Assembly (NCBI GenBank): GCA_024403415.1
Contig: JAKSRY010000003.1
Span: forward strand, 62,001-126,000
Direction: 5' to 3'
Source of the DNA: Lachnospiraceae bacterium
Lineage (GTDB): Bacteria; Bacillota; Clostridia; Lachnospirales; Lachnospiraceae
Length of the DNA: 64,000 bases
Part shown: positions 7,140 through 16,062 of the stretch, in pieces
Layout: each line of letters opens with the position of its first letter
Position numbering within the stretch: the stretch's first letter is position 1
The notes under the pieces: model-generated
What the model saw: only the letters and a program-made list of their open reading frames with translations
Database searches by the model: none
What the model was told of the DNA's origin: nothing
Program-made: the position numbers and the translations under genes

Positions 7140-7340
7140 TTAGACTTCGTAGTCCATGATGTCGTCTATCTTGCAGTCAAATACGGCGCATATTTTTATC
7201 AGAATTTCAACACGGACATCCTGATTTTTACCAAGCTTAGCCATCGCATTTGTGCTAATACCTGATGCTTTTATGACCTCTGTCTTACTCATGTTTCGTT
7301 CTTCGAGCATTTTCCAAAGTTTATCGTAGCTTATTTTCAT
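7140..7340 (-). CDS. XRE/Cro-CI family regulator
   Basis: This 66-aa protein consists of one Cro/CI helix-turn-helix: MKISYDKLWKMLEERNMSKTE, then VIKASGISTNAMAKLG as the HTH and VRVEILIKICAVFDCKIDDI. The ATG at 7340 has GGAGGA upstream; an in-frame ATG six codons earlier overlaps that site. Such small regulators are common local repressors. It is divergent from the gene at 7545 and sits at the head of the leftward caspase/TerB block. Heptameric ATTGCAA repeats in the divergent region could be its operator. Confidence 0.85.
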   Translation of the reverse strand: MKISYDKLWKMLEERNMSKTEVIKASGISTNAMAKLGKNQDVRVEILIKICAVFDCKIDDIMDYEV

Positions 7341-7388
7341 TCTAAATCCTCCGGCCATTTTATTATAACAATTTTATTTCTTTTTTCT

Positions 7389-7409
7389 ATTGCAAATTGC
7401 AATATGCAA
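7389..7409. promoter_or_regulatory. Heptamer repeats, candidate XRE operator
   Basis: Three consecutive 7-bp units read ATTGCAA, ATTGCAA, TATGCAA in the divergent region between the XRE gene and the gene at 7545. Binding to these repeats by the XRE protein is inferred. Confidence 0.4.
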
Positions 7410-7544
7410 TCTTTGACACGCTACTACATATTATCTTTCTTCCTAAAACAAAAAAACAGAGATTAACAAATAATTACACAAAGTAGCTCTAAAATGCTCA
7501 TGTGAATACATAATAGCAAGTAAAACTTGCAGAAAGAAGGTAAT

Positions 7545-8216
7545 ATGTTTTACTGTAAAGAATCTATCTCTATTAACGACAAGGTTGTTCCTGTTGAAGC
7601 GTCCTGGGTAAACCAAGGCCTAACAAAAGATGTCATCTTGAATACGCTGAATGACCATCTGGCAAAAATCTCACAAATCTATTCCGAAGTAGTATCCAGA
7701 ATCAATGAATGCATAGATAATGGAATTGATTCAAGTAACTGTATTGGTAGTTATCTTGGAAATGAAAATGTATACACATCAGAAGGTGGATTAATCCTCT
7801 CACTAGCGTCCCTTATTAACGAGGAAGGATGGATCAAGCTAGATTATCCTTCTACTGTATCATTAGAATCCAGTTGTCATGAAGGTTTTTCATTTCTTCT
7901 TAAAGATATGAACAATCACTATTTTGAGTTGTTCTGCATGTTGGAAGAAAACATCCCTGAGTACATAGCTGAATTAATCAACGACGAAGTACATAATAAC
8001 GAAGAGTTGTATGTTAATACATTCAATTCAACACATAATGTACATATACCTTTGTCTAGTCTCAATATCGCCTATTCCGGCTATGTAGAATATGATGGAG
8101 AAAGTCATTATACCGTTGAAGAAGTAATGAATATGTATGATCTTAGCGAAGATGAGGCAAAGGATTTCGTAAATCACTGTAATCATCTATCATCATTAAA
8201 AGAACTCTTTGTATAA
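7545..8216 (+). CDS. Hypothetical protein
   Basis: The ATG at 7545 is preceded by AGAAGG at a good distance; an in-frame ATG six codons upstream overlaps the ribosome binding site and is rejected. The 223-aa product is acidic and soluble, with no signal peptide or membrane span. The C-terminus has a helical segment reading VEEVMNMYDLSEDEA. I do not recognise a family. It is divergent from the XRE gene and has its own strong terminator, so it is a monocistronic unit that may still belong to the accessory locus. Confidence 0.75.
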   Translation: MFYCKESISINDKVVPVEASWVNQGLTKDVILNTLNDHLAKISQIYSEVVSRINECIDNGIDSSNCIGSYLGNENVYTSEGGLILSLASLINEEGWIKLDYPSTVSLESSCHEGFSFLLKDMNNHYFELFCMLEENIPEYIAELINDEVHNNEELYVNTFNSTHNVHIPLSSLNIAYSGYVEYDGESHYTVEEVMNMYDLSEDEAKDFVNHCNHLSSLKELFV

Positions 8217-8229
8217 GTATTATTATTGC

Positions 8230-8268
8230 AACCAGTAAACTTCTCTTGAGGTTTACTGGTTTTTCTAT
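8230..8268 (+). terminator. Intrinsic terminator
   Basis: ACCAGTAAAC (8231-8240) pairs with GTTTACTGGT (8251-8260) and is followed by TTTTCTATTTT. It ends the transcript of the hypothetical gene at 7545. Confidence 0.9.
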
Positions 8269-8377
8269 TTTCAGATACACAATTATTATCAATATAAAAA
8301 TCTTTATTATGACCAATCTGATTGCCTTTTCATATCTCTGTCCTTTAGTTTCATGGTTTTCTGCCCACTTTCACCAC

Positions 8378-8416
8378 AAAAAAATAACTCCCCGAAACCA
8401 TTACAGTTTCGGGGAG
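8378..8416 (-). terminator. Intrinsic terminator of ppdK
   Basis: CTCCCCGAAAC (8388-8398) pairs with GTTTCGGGGAG (8406-8416). Read leftward it is followed by TTATTTTTTTG, 50 bp past the ppdK stop. Confidence 0.9.
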
Positions 8417-8464
8417 CATATTATGCTTTTAGTAGTTTTCTTAACTGTTAGTTAAGCGTTCTCC

Positions 8465-11098
8465 CTACTTATCAGCGATTGCGGCCTGCGCAGCTGCAAG
8501 CCTTGCAATAGGAACACGGAATGGTGAACATGATACATAATCAAGACCAATCTTATGACAGAACTCAACTGAAGTAGGATCTCCACCGTGCTCACCACAG
8601 ATACCAATGTGAAGCTTAGGATTAACAGGTTTTCCAAGCTTAATTGACATCTTCATAAGCTTACCAACACCTGTCTGGTCAAGCTTTGCAAATGGATCAC
8701 TTTCAAAAATCTTTGTATCGTAGTATGCCTCAAGGAACTTGCTGGCATCATCTCTTGAGAATCCAAATGTCATCTGAGTAAGGTCATTAGTACCGAAACA
8801 GAAGAAGTCAGCTTCTTTTGCGATCTCATCTGCTGTAAGTGCAGCACGAGGGATTTCTATCATGGTACCAACTTCATACTTAAGATCAACTGCTGCCTTG
8901 GCAATTTCTTCATCCGCTGTAGCAACTACTATATTTTTAACCAACTTAAGTTCTTTAACATCACAAACAAGCGGAATCATGATTTCCGGCTTAACATTCC
9001 AGTCAGGATGTCTTTCAGCAACCTTAATTGCTGCTCTGATAACAGCCTTTGTCTGCATCTTGGCAATTTCAGGATAGGTAACTGCAAGTCTGATTCCTCT
9101 GTGTCCCATCATAGGATTGAACTCATGAAGTGAGTTAATATATTCTTTAATCTTTTCGACGCTCTTGCCCTGCTTATAAGCAAGCTTTGCAATATCCTTT
9201 TCCTCAATAGGAACAAACTCATGAAGAGGAGGATCAAGGAATCTGATTGTAACTGGACATCCTTCCAATGCTTCATATAATTCTTCAAAGTCATTCTGCT
9301 GATATGGAAGAATTCTTTCAAGAGCATCTTCTCTTTCTTCTACTGTATCTGCACAAATCATTTCACGGAATGTTGCAATTCTGCTTTCTTCAAAGAACAT
9401 ATGCTCTGTACGACAAAGTCCAATACCTTCTGCACCAAGTTCTCTGGCTTTCTTAGCATCTGCAGGAGTATCTGCATTTGTACGTACCTTAAGTCTTCTG
9501 TATTTATCTGCCCAAGCCATTACTCTTCCGAATGTACCGGCAATCTGAGCATCAACTGTAGGAATAATTCCTGCATAAATATTACCTGTTGTACCATCAA
9601 TGGAAATTTCTGAACCTTCTGTAAATGTTGTTCCTGCAAGTGTGAACTTCTTGTTCTCCTCGTCCATTGCAATATCACCACAACCGGATACGCAGCAGGT
9701 TCCCATACCACGAGCAACAACGGCAGCGTGTGATGTCATACCACCACGAACTGTAAGAATACCCTGAGCTGCTTTCATACCTGTGATATCTTCGGGAGAA
9801 GTTTCAAGTCTGACAAGCACAACCTTTTCGCCTTTAGCTGCCCATTCAACAGCATCATCAGCAGTAAATACAACCTTACCGCATGCAGCACCCGGAGATG
9901 CTCCAAGTCCCTTGCCAAGAGGTGTTGCTGCTTTAAGTGCTTTTGCGTCAAACTGTGGATGAAGAAGAGTATCAAGATTACGAGGATCAATCATTGCTAC
10001 TGCTTCTGCCTCAGTCTTATGTCCTTCATCTACAAGGTCACATGCAATCTGAAGAGCTGCCTGTGCGGTTCTCTTACCATTACGACACTGCAACATGTAG
10101 AGCTTCTTATTTTCAACTGTGAATTCCATATCCTGCATATCATGATAATGATTTTCAAGAGTTTCACAAACTTTGATAAACTCTGAATATGCTTCCGGGA
10201 ATTCCTGTTCCATCTGCGCGATAGGCATTGGTGTTCTCACACCGGCAACTACGTCCTCACCCTGAGCATTCTTGAGGAATTCACCCATGAGCTTCTTTTC
10301 ACCGGTTGCAGGATCACGAGTAAATGCAACACCGGTACCAGAATTATTATTTAAGTTACCAAATACCATCGGCATTACGTTTACGGCTGTTCCCCATGAA
10401 TATGGTATGTCGTTGTCTCGACGGTATACATTAGCACGAGGGTTATCCCATGAACGGAATACTGCTTCAATAGCAAGCTTTAACTGTTCAACAGGATCAG
10501 AAGGGAAATCCTTTCCTAACTGATTCTTATATTCAGCCTTGAACTGTTCAGCCAAAGTCTTAAGGTCAGCAGCTGTAAGATCAACGTCAAATTCTACGCC
10601 CTTTTCTTCCTTCATTTTGTCGATAAGCTGTTCAAAATATTTCTTACCAACTTCCATAACGACATCTGAGAACATCTGAATGAATCTTCTATAAGAGTCA
10701 TATACAAATCTTTCAAATGATGGATCCGGATTACCTGCTATCATGGCAGCCACAACCTCATCATTAAGACCGAGGTTAAGAATTGTATCCATCATACCCG
10801 GCATTGAAGCTCTGGCTCCGGATCTTACAGATACCAAAAGAGGATTTTTGAGATCTCCGAATTTCTTTCCGTTAACCTCTTCCATATTGGCAACACCTGC
10901 CATAACCTGTTCCATTATTTCATCATTGATTTTTCTTCCATCTTCATAATATTGAGTACAAGCCTCTGTTGTGATTGTGAATCCCTGAGGGACAGGAAGT
11001 CCGATATTTGTCATTTCTGCAAGGTTAGCTCCTTTACCACCCAACAGATTACGCATGGTTGCGTCTCCCTCTTTGAACGAATAAACCCACTTATTCAT
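8465..11098 (-). CDS. ppdK: Pyruvate, phosphate dikinase
   Basis: This 877-aa protein interconverts pyruvate, ATP and Pi with PEP, AMP and PPi. It has full family length. The N-terminal ATP-grasp region opens KWVYSFKEG with LLGGKGANLAEM. The swivelling phosphohistidine motif is GGMTSHAAVVARGMG, and the C-terminal PEP-binding barrel includes GTNDLTQMTFG and HIGICGEHGG. Three in-frame ATGs lie at the start; I chose the one encoding MNKWVY at 11098, which has GGAG 10 bp upstream and matches the family N-terminus. It is monocistronic, with its own promoter and terminator. In anaerobic Firmicutes it supports PPi-linked glycolysis or gluconeogenesis. Confidence 0.97.
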   Translation of the reverse strand: MNKWVYSFKEGDATMRNLLGGKGANLAEMTNIGLPVPQGFTITTEACTQYYEDGRKINDEIMEQVMAGVANMEEVNGKKFGDLKNPLLVSVRSGARASMPGMMDTILNLGLNDEVVAAMIAGNPDPSFERFVYDSYRRFIQMFSDVVMEVGKKYFEQLIDKMKEEKGVEFDVDLTAADLKTLAEQFKAEYKNQLGKDFPSDPVEQLKLAIEAVFRSWDNPRANVYRRDNDIPYSWGTAVNVMPMVFGNLNNNSGTGVAFTRDPATGEKKLMGEFLKNAQGEDVVAGVRTPMPIAQMEQEFPEAYSEFIKVCETLENHYHDMQDMEFTVENKKLYMLQCRNGKRTAQAALQIACDLVDEGHKTEAEAVAMIDPRNLDTLLHPQFDAKALKAATPLGKGLGASPGAACGKVVFTADDAVEWAAKGEKVVLVRLETSPEDITGMKAAQGILTVRGGMTSHAAVVARGMGTCCVSGCGDIAMDEENKKFTLAGTTFTEGSEISIDGTTGNIYAGIIPTVDAQIAGTFGRVMAWADKYRRLKVRTNADTPADAKKARELGAEGIGLCRTEHMFFEESRIATFREMICADTVEEREDALERILPYQQNDFEELYEALEGCPVTIRFLDPPLHEFVPIEEKDIAKLAYKQGKSVEKIKEYINSLHEFNPMMGHRGIRLAVTYPEIAKMQTKAVIRAAIKVAERHPDWNVKPEIMIPLVCDVKELKLVKNIVVATADEEIAKAAVDLKYEVGTMIEIPRAALTADEIAKEADFFCFGTNDLTQMTFGFSRDDASKFLEAYYDTKIFESDPFAKLDQTGVGKLMKMSIKLGKPVNPKLHIGICGEHGGDPTSVEFCHKIGLDYVSCSPFRVPIARLAAAQAAIADK

Positions 11099-11167
11099 AC
11101 ACATCATACTCCTTTTCGAATTTTAGTTTTCCCACTATTATTCCCTAAAAAAGTGCGCAATAATAGC

Positions 11168-11196
11168 AATATATAGTAGTATATCAGATTTTCCAA
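11168..11196 (-). promoter_or_regulatory. ppdK promoter
   Basis: Read leftward, TTGGAA (11196-11191) and TATATT (11173-11168) are separated by 17 bp, about 70 bp upstream of the ppdK start. Confidence 0.65.
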
Positions 11197-11217
11197 AAAT
11201 CGTCATCCTTTTAAGCC

Positions 11218-11260
11218 ATTTTTGTGCATTTTTCATAAATACAAATATTTGCACAAAAAT
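11218..11260. repeat. Inverted repeat between divergent promoters
   Basis: ATTTTTGTGCA (11218-11228) and TGCACAAAAAT (11250-11260) form a perfect 11-bp inverted repeat with a 21-bp AT-rich centre, between the ppdK and ABC-F promoters. It could be an operator. The same TTTTTGTGCA core occurs in two other intergenic regions of the window. Confidence 0.5.
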
Positions 11261-11268
11261 ATATGCCG

Positions 11269-11297
11269 TTGAATAATCCCGCTAACACTTGTATAAT
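11269..11297 (+). promoter_or_regulatory. ABC-F gene promoter
   Basis: TTGAAT (11269-11274) and TATAAT (11292-11297) are 17 bp apart. An inverted repeat AATAATCCC (11272-11280) and GGGATTATT (11308-11316) brackets the -10 region, so a repressor could bind here or a leader hairpin could form. Confidence 0.75.
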
Positions 11298-11365
11298 AAT
11301 GTAGTTTGGGATTATTATCTGAAACTTTCAATATTAACCATTTCACATATATAAGGAGTAAAAAC

Positions 11366-13000
11366 ATGATTAGTGCTAATAATGTAACTCTTCGTTTAGG
11401 AAAAAGAGCCCTTTTTGAAGAAGTAAATATCAAGTTTACAGAGGGAAACTGCTACGGAATCATTGGTGCAAACGGTGCCGGAAAATCTACTTTTCTTAAG
11501 ATTCTTTCAGGAGAACTTGATACAACAAATGGTGATATAGTTATCACCCCGGGACAGAGATTGTCAGTCCTTGAACAGGACCACTTCAAATACGATGAAT
11601 ATCCGGTTCTTGATGTTGTAATTATGGGTAATCAGAGATTATACGACATTATGAAGGAGAAGGATGCTATCTATGCGAAAGAAGATTTCAGCGAAGAAGA
11701 TGGTATAAGAGCCGGTGAGCTTGAAACAGAATTTGCAGAAATGGATGGTTGGGAAGCAGACAGCAATGCTGCTACCTTATTAAACGGATTGGGAATTCCC
11801 ACAGAGCTTCATTACACACTTATGAAGGATTTGAATGGTAGTGAGAAGGTTAAGGTACTTCTTGCCCGTGCACTCTTTGGTAACCCTGATATCCTTCTTC
11901 TCGACGAGCCTACCAACCACCTTGACCTTGATGCGATTGCATGGCTGGAGGAATTCCTTATCAACTTCGATAATACCGTTATCGTTGTAAGCCATGACCG
12001 TTATTTCCTTAATAAAATATGTACTCATACTTGTGATATTGATTATGGTAAGATTCAGCTTTATGCCGGTAACTATGATTTCTGGTACGAATCCAGCCAG
12101 TTACTTATTAAGCAGATGAAAGAAGCTAATAAGAAGAAAGAAGAAAAGATTAAGGAATTGCAGGAATTCATCTCTCGTTTCTCTGCTAATGCTTCCAAGT
12201 CAAAGCAGGCAACTTCACGTAAGCGTGCACTCGAGAAGATTGAACTTGATACCATTAAGCCTTCTTCAAGAAAGTACCCATATATCGATTTCAGACCGGA
12301 TCGTGAAATAGGAAATGAAGTTTTAAGCGTTGAAGGCATTTCAAAGACTATTGATGGGGTTAAGGTTCTTGATAATATTTCATTCAATGTTGGTCATGAT
12401 GACAAAATTGCTTTCGTTGGCGGAAACGAGTTGGCTAAGAGTACTCTCTTCCAGATTCTCGCAGGTCAGATGGAGCCTGATGAAGGAACCTACAAGTGGG
12501 GTGTTACAACATCTCAGGCTTACTTCCCCAAAGACTTTGGAACAGAGTTTGACAATGACTATAATATTACAGAATGGCTCACAGGCTACTCTCCCGTTAA
12601 GGATGTTACATATGTAAGAGGTTTCCTCGGACGTATGCTTTTTGCCGGAGATGATGGTGTTAAGAGAGTCAAAGTTCTCTCCGGTGGTGAGAAAGTTCGC
12701 TGCCTTCTTTCAAAGATGATGATTTCCGGTGCAAACTGCCTTATCTTTGATGAGCCTACCAACCATCTCGATATGGAATCTATTTCTTCACTGAATACAG
12801 GACTTATCAAATTCCCGGGTGTTATTCTCTTTAGTTGCCGTGATCATCAGTGTGTTCAGACTACAGCGAACAGAATCATTGAAATCATGCCTAACGGTAC
12901 AATAATTGATAAGATTACTACTTACGACGAATATCTCGAATCAGATGAGATGGCTCGTAAGAGAACAGTTTATACAAAGACTGAGGATGATGAAGATTAA
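11366..13000 (+). CDS. ABC-F family ATPase, YbiT type
   Basis: This 544-aa soluble protein has two ATPase domains and no membrane segment, the layout of ABC-F translation factors, and aligns with E. coli YbiT along its length. Domain 1 has Walker A GANGAGKST, signature LNGSEKV and Walker B LLLDEPTNHLD. The linker is rich in Lys and Arg, including SKQATSRKRALEK. Domain 2 is unusual: its Walker A reads GGNELAKST, with Ala before Lys, and its H-loop reads SCRDHQ where SHD is expected. AAGGAG supports the start. Its TAA overlaps the next ATG, so the PHP-HAD gene is translationally coupled. It likely acts on the ribosome; antibiotic protection is possible but unsupported. Confidence 0.9.
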   Translation: MISANNVTLRLGKRALFEEVNIKFTEGNCYGIIGANGAGKSTFLKILSGELDTTNGDIVITPGQRLSVLEQDHFKYDEYPVLDVVIMGNQRLYDIMKEKDAIYAKEDFSEEDGIRAGELETEFAEMDGWEADSNAATLLNGLGIPTELHYTLMKDLNGSEKVKVLLARALFGNPDILLLDEPTNHLDLDAIAWLEEFLINFDNTVIVVSHDRYFLNKICTHTCDIDYGKIQLYAGNYDFWYESSQLLIKQMKEANKKKEEKIKELQEFISRFSANASKSKQATSRKRALEKIELDTIKPSSRKYPYIDFRPDREIGNEVLSVEGISKTIDGVKVLDNISFNVGHDDKIAFVGGNELAKSTLFQILAGQMEPDEGTYKWGVTTSQAYFPKDFGTEFDNDYNITEWLTGYSPVKDVTYVRGFLGRMLFAGDDGVKRVKVLSGGEKVRCLLSKMMISGANCLIFDEPTNHLDMESISSLNTGLIKFPGVILFSCRDHQCVQTTANRIIEIMPNGTIIDKITTYDEYLESDEMARKRTVYTKTEDDED

Positions 13001-14688
13001 TGAGCGATATCGACCTTCATACACATACAACTGCATCTGATGGAACTTTTAGTCCTGCAGAACTGATTGATTATGCTGTTTCGAAGGGCTTATCATCTAT
13101 TGCCATAACAGACCATGATACCATTGCCGGAATCGATGAAGCGATGGATCGAGCTTCATTTTACGAAAAGCAGGGTATAAATATAGAAGTTATTCCGGGA
13201 ATAGAATTTTCTACTTCCATGTACAATAAAGATATACATATTGTAGGTCTGTTCATCGATTATAAGGGTGACTATTTTCAGGGAAGACTTAATCATTTCG
13301 CTGCTTCACGAACACGACGCAATATTGAAATGTGCAGACGCCTTACAGAACACGGAATGCCAATAACCTACGAAGAGCTTGTTGCCGAATTTCCATTAAG
13401 CAGTATAAGTCGTGCAAACGTTGCCGCTCTTCTGCTTAAAAAAGGCTATGTCAAAAGCATTAAGGAAGCCTTTGAACGTTTCATAGGCGACCACGCTCCA
13501 TGCTATGTCCCAAGGAAAAAGCTTTCTCCATACAGAGCTATTGAGATAATACGAAAAGCAGGCGGTTATCCGATATTTGCCCATCCAATGCTTACGGCGC
13601 TCTCTCAAAGCACTATGGAAACACTGATTTCAACCATGACCGCCTTTGGCTTAAGAGGTATTGAGGGTGTATACAGCACGTATTCCCAATCTGATGAGCG
13701 TCAGGTCAGGACCTGGGCAGCAAAATATAATCTTTGCATTAGCGGTGGTTCTGATTTTCATGGAAAAATAAAACCTGATATAGATCTTGGTACAGGACGA
13801 GGAAATTTATATATTTGTAAAGATATTCTTAATAAAATAAAGGATGATTATGCATCTATGAGAAGCGATGATAAATCATTTTCGATTAAAAAAATACTAT
13901 TTACAGACCTTGATGCCACTCTTTTAAGGTCTGATAAAACCATAAGTAATTACACACTTAAGGTTCTTTCCGATTGGGTTGATGCCGGTCATTACGTTGT
14001 TCTATGCTCAGGACGCGATCTGAATAGTGTCAATCTTGTAGCCAAAGAACTGGGATTAAAAGAAAAAAATCTTTATACCATAGGATACAATGGCGGTCAT
14101 ATCTATGATTACTGTAACCAAAAAACCTTATATAAAATTGGGCTTCCCGATGAGGATTTCAAGTGTATGGTAAAAGCCGCACGAGACAATGGCCTTTATA
14201 TACATACATACAGTGACACACACATTATTGCTCCGTCAAACACACCGGAGCTTCAATACTATAAAAGAGTTATCAAGACCCCTGCTTTGTATTCCGAAGA
14301 TATAACAGCTGCAATCAGTCAGCCCTGCAAATGTCTTATCATTGATGATGATCATAATAAGCTTGAAAAATTTGCAAAAGAGATGGCCCCTTATGCCAAA
14401 GAGCATAATATCAGCATGATGTTCTCAAATCCCAAATACTTGGAGGTTATTCCTTCAGTATCAGGAAAAGGCTCTGCCGTTAAAAAGCTCTGTGAACTTC
14501 TTGATATTCCCGGGCTTATGTCTGTTGCTGCCGGTGATGAGGAGAATGATTTGTCGATGCTTGAAGCCGCTGATATTGCCATTGCAATGTCAAATGGCAT
14601 AGACAAACTCAAACGGATTGCAACAACCATTTCTGAAGACGATGCCGAAAACGACGGCCTGGCCAAAACACTTGTCGGATTAATATAA
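13000..14688 (+). CDS. PHP phosphoesterase fused to Cof-type HAD phosphatase
   Basis: This 562-aa protein joins two phosphatases. Residues 1 to about 290 are a PHP domain of the YciV/RNase AM type (DLHTHTTASDG, AITDHDT, ending with GSDFHG). Residues about 300-562 are a Cof-type HAD hydrolase with motif I FTDLDATLLRSD, motif II CSGRD and the distal AAGDEENDLSML. Known PHP relatives cleave 3',5'-nucleoside bisphosphates or trim RNA ends, while Cof proteins dephosphorylate sugar phosphates or flavin precursors. The ATG overlaps the stop of the ABC-F gene. The fusion suggests sequential phosphate removal from one substrate; this is inference. Confidence 0.88.
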   Translation: MSDIDLHTHTTASDGTFSPAELIDYAVSKGLSSIAITDHDTIAGIDEAMDRASFYEKQGINIEVIPGIEFSTSMYNKDIHIVGLFIDYKGDYFQGRLNHFAASRTRRNIEMCRRLTEHGMPITYEELVAEFPLSSISRANVAALLLKKGYVKSIKEAFERFIGDHAPCYVPRKKLSPYRAIEIIRKAGGYPIFAHPMLTALSQSTMETLISTMTAFGLRGIEGVYSTYSQSDERQVRTWAAKYNLCISGGSDFHGKIKPDIDLGTGRGNLYICKDILNKIKDDYASMRSDDKSFSIKKILFTDLDATLLRSDKTISNYTLKVLSDWVDAGHYVVLCSGRDLNSVNLVAKELGLKEKNLYTIGYNGGHIYDYCNQKTLYKIGLPDEDFKCMVKAARDNGLYIHTYSDTHIIAPSNTPELQYYKRVIKTPALYSEDITAAISQPCKCLIIDDDHNKLEKFAKEMAPYAKEHNISMMFSNPKYLEVIPSVSGKGSAVKKLCELLDIPGLMSVAAGDEENDLSMLEAADIAIAMSNGIDKLKRIATTISEDDAENDGLAKTLVGLI

Positions 14689-14760
14689 TTTGTTATATAA
14701 TATATTATATAGATAGTACCAAAGTACCTGCTGTCGTTTACATAGATAGGGAAAATGCCT

Positions 14761-15906
14761 ATGAATAATACAAAGGAAAAGAAAACTAAATTTGCATATC
14801 TTAAACAGCTGTTAAATGGTGAAGTTTTGCCTTCAAAGCGAATGCAGTTCTTTGTAATTCTCATCCTACTTGGCGTTCTTCACATTGTTTTTTCGGCCAT
14901 ATTTCTTGCTATTAAGTTTTATATTCCTGCCGGCTACAGCCTTTTTTCTGCATATTTGTACCTTCTGCCATTCAATAAGTTACTCAAGAAGGACAAATAT
15001 TTAGAACTATCAATTATTGCATTTGCTGAAATTACATTTTTCAGTATTTTTTGTACATTTCTTGCCGGACCAAATTGGGGTTTTGGCTTATATAATTTGG
15101 CTCTGACGCCTATCATATACTTTATTACGTACTCAATCCCTAACCTCAAGCGTTCTCTTGTCTTTCCAACCTTATTCGGCTTGATTAGTGGCATTGTTTT
15201 TATAGCTATGAAGATCGCCATCCCACACATCTCGTTTATATATGACAGCACGATATATCCATCACTTACAAACGCTGTATATATAGTTAATGCTGTGGTT
15301 GTATTTGCAGCAATTATGATTCTTTCATCATATTTTGCTCTTGAAATAAGATATAAAGAAAATTCCCTTGAAAAGCAAAAAGCTGCTTTAGAAGGCATTT
15401 CTTCTATTGATCCGCTTACCGGATTAAAAAACAGAAGAAGTATGCTCGGCTTCATAGAAGATGCTCTTCAGGAAGCAAAGTCAAAAGGGGTTCTCTTTTC
15501 CCTTGCAATTGGAGATATTGATAATTTTAAGATGGTTAATGATACCTATGGACATAACATAGGAGATGACGTTCTTATCATGGTTTCCAACACAATCAAG
15601 GACAACCTTCCTGAAAATGCCACACTTTGCAGATGGGGTGGTGAAGAATTCCTGTTATTAATTAAGTCTCCCGAATCTGTAGCTGTTCCTCAGGTAGATT
15701 CCATAAGAGACGCCATTACCAAACAGTCAATCAAGGTAGAACTTCCTGACAAAGATATAGATTTATCAGTCACCATGACATTCGGTGTAAGCCAATATAT
15801 TTACGGCTTTGACATTAATAAAGTTATCGCATGCGCAGATGACTATCTGTATAAAGGAAAAGCTTTTGGCAAGAACAGAGTTGTTTATAGCAAGACTGAA
15901 CTATAA
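14761..15906 (+). CDS. Membrane diguanylate cyclase (GGDEF)
   Basis: This 381-aa protein has about six membrane segments in residues 25-205 and a C-terminal GGDEF domain. The cyclase domain opens DPLTGLKNRRSM and has the catalytic motif RWGGEEF; no RxxD inhibitory site precedes it. It should make c-di-GMP from GTP in response to a membrane signal. Of two close ATGs I take the second, because AGGGA is too near the first. A terminator follows. It gives a plausible source of the ligand for the c-di-GMP riboswitch near the left edge, although no direct link is visible. Confidence 0.93.
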   Translation: MNNTKEKKTKFAYLKQLLNGEVLPSKRMQFFVILILLGVLHIVFSAIFLAIKFYIPAGYSLFSAYLYLLPFNKLLKKDKYLELSIIAFAEITFFSIFCTFLAGPNWGFGLYNLALTPIIYFITYSIPNLKRSLVFPTLFGLISGIVFIAMKIAIPHISFIYDSTIYPSLTNAVYIVNAVVVFAAIMILSSYFALEIRYKENSLEKQKAALEGISSIDPLTGLKNRRSMLGFIEDALQEAKSKGVLFSLAIGDIDNFKMVNDTYGHNIGDDVLIMVSNTIKDNLPENATLCRWGGEEFLLLIKSPESVAVPQVDSIRDAITKQSIKVELPDKDIDLSVTMTFGVSQYIYGFDINKVIACADDYLYKGKAFGKNRVVYSKTEL

Positions 15907-15983
15907 TTACATGTTTATGCTAAAGCATCTATTCATACTGTCAATCGCATTACATAAATCACAAGTATATACCTTATGAATAT

Positions 15984-16032
15984 TAAAAGGGATGAATTTG
16001 TAACTCATACAAAATTCATCCCATTTTCATTT
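15984..16032. terminator. Bidirectional terminator
   Basis: GGGATGAATTT (15989-15999) pairs with AAATTCATCCC (16012-16022), flanked by AAAA on the left and ATTTTCATTTTT on the right. It serves the convergent GGDEF and FAD-protein genes. Confidence 0.85.
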
Positions 16033-16062
16033 TTAAATAAATATTTATCAGCGGACAACGAT

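Noticed and set aside
296..7358. Prophage or integrated element spanning the left accessory block
   Set aside because: No integrase, transposase, attachment repeats or phage structural genes are visible, although small HTH genes are. The left boundary lies outside the window, so this cannot be closed.
14391..14864. 157-codon open frame on - strand
   Set aside because: It runs antisense to the conserved HAD motif region and the start of the GGDEF gene, with no ribosome binding site.
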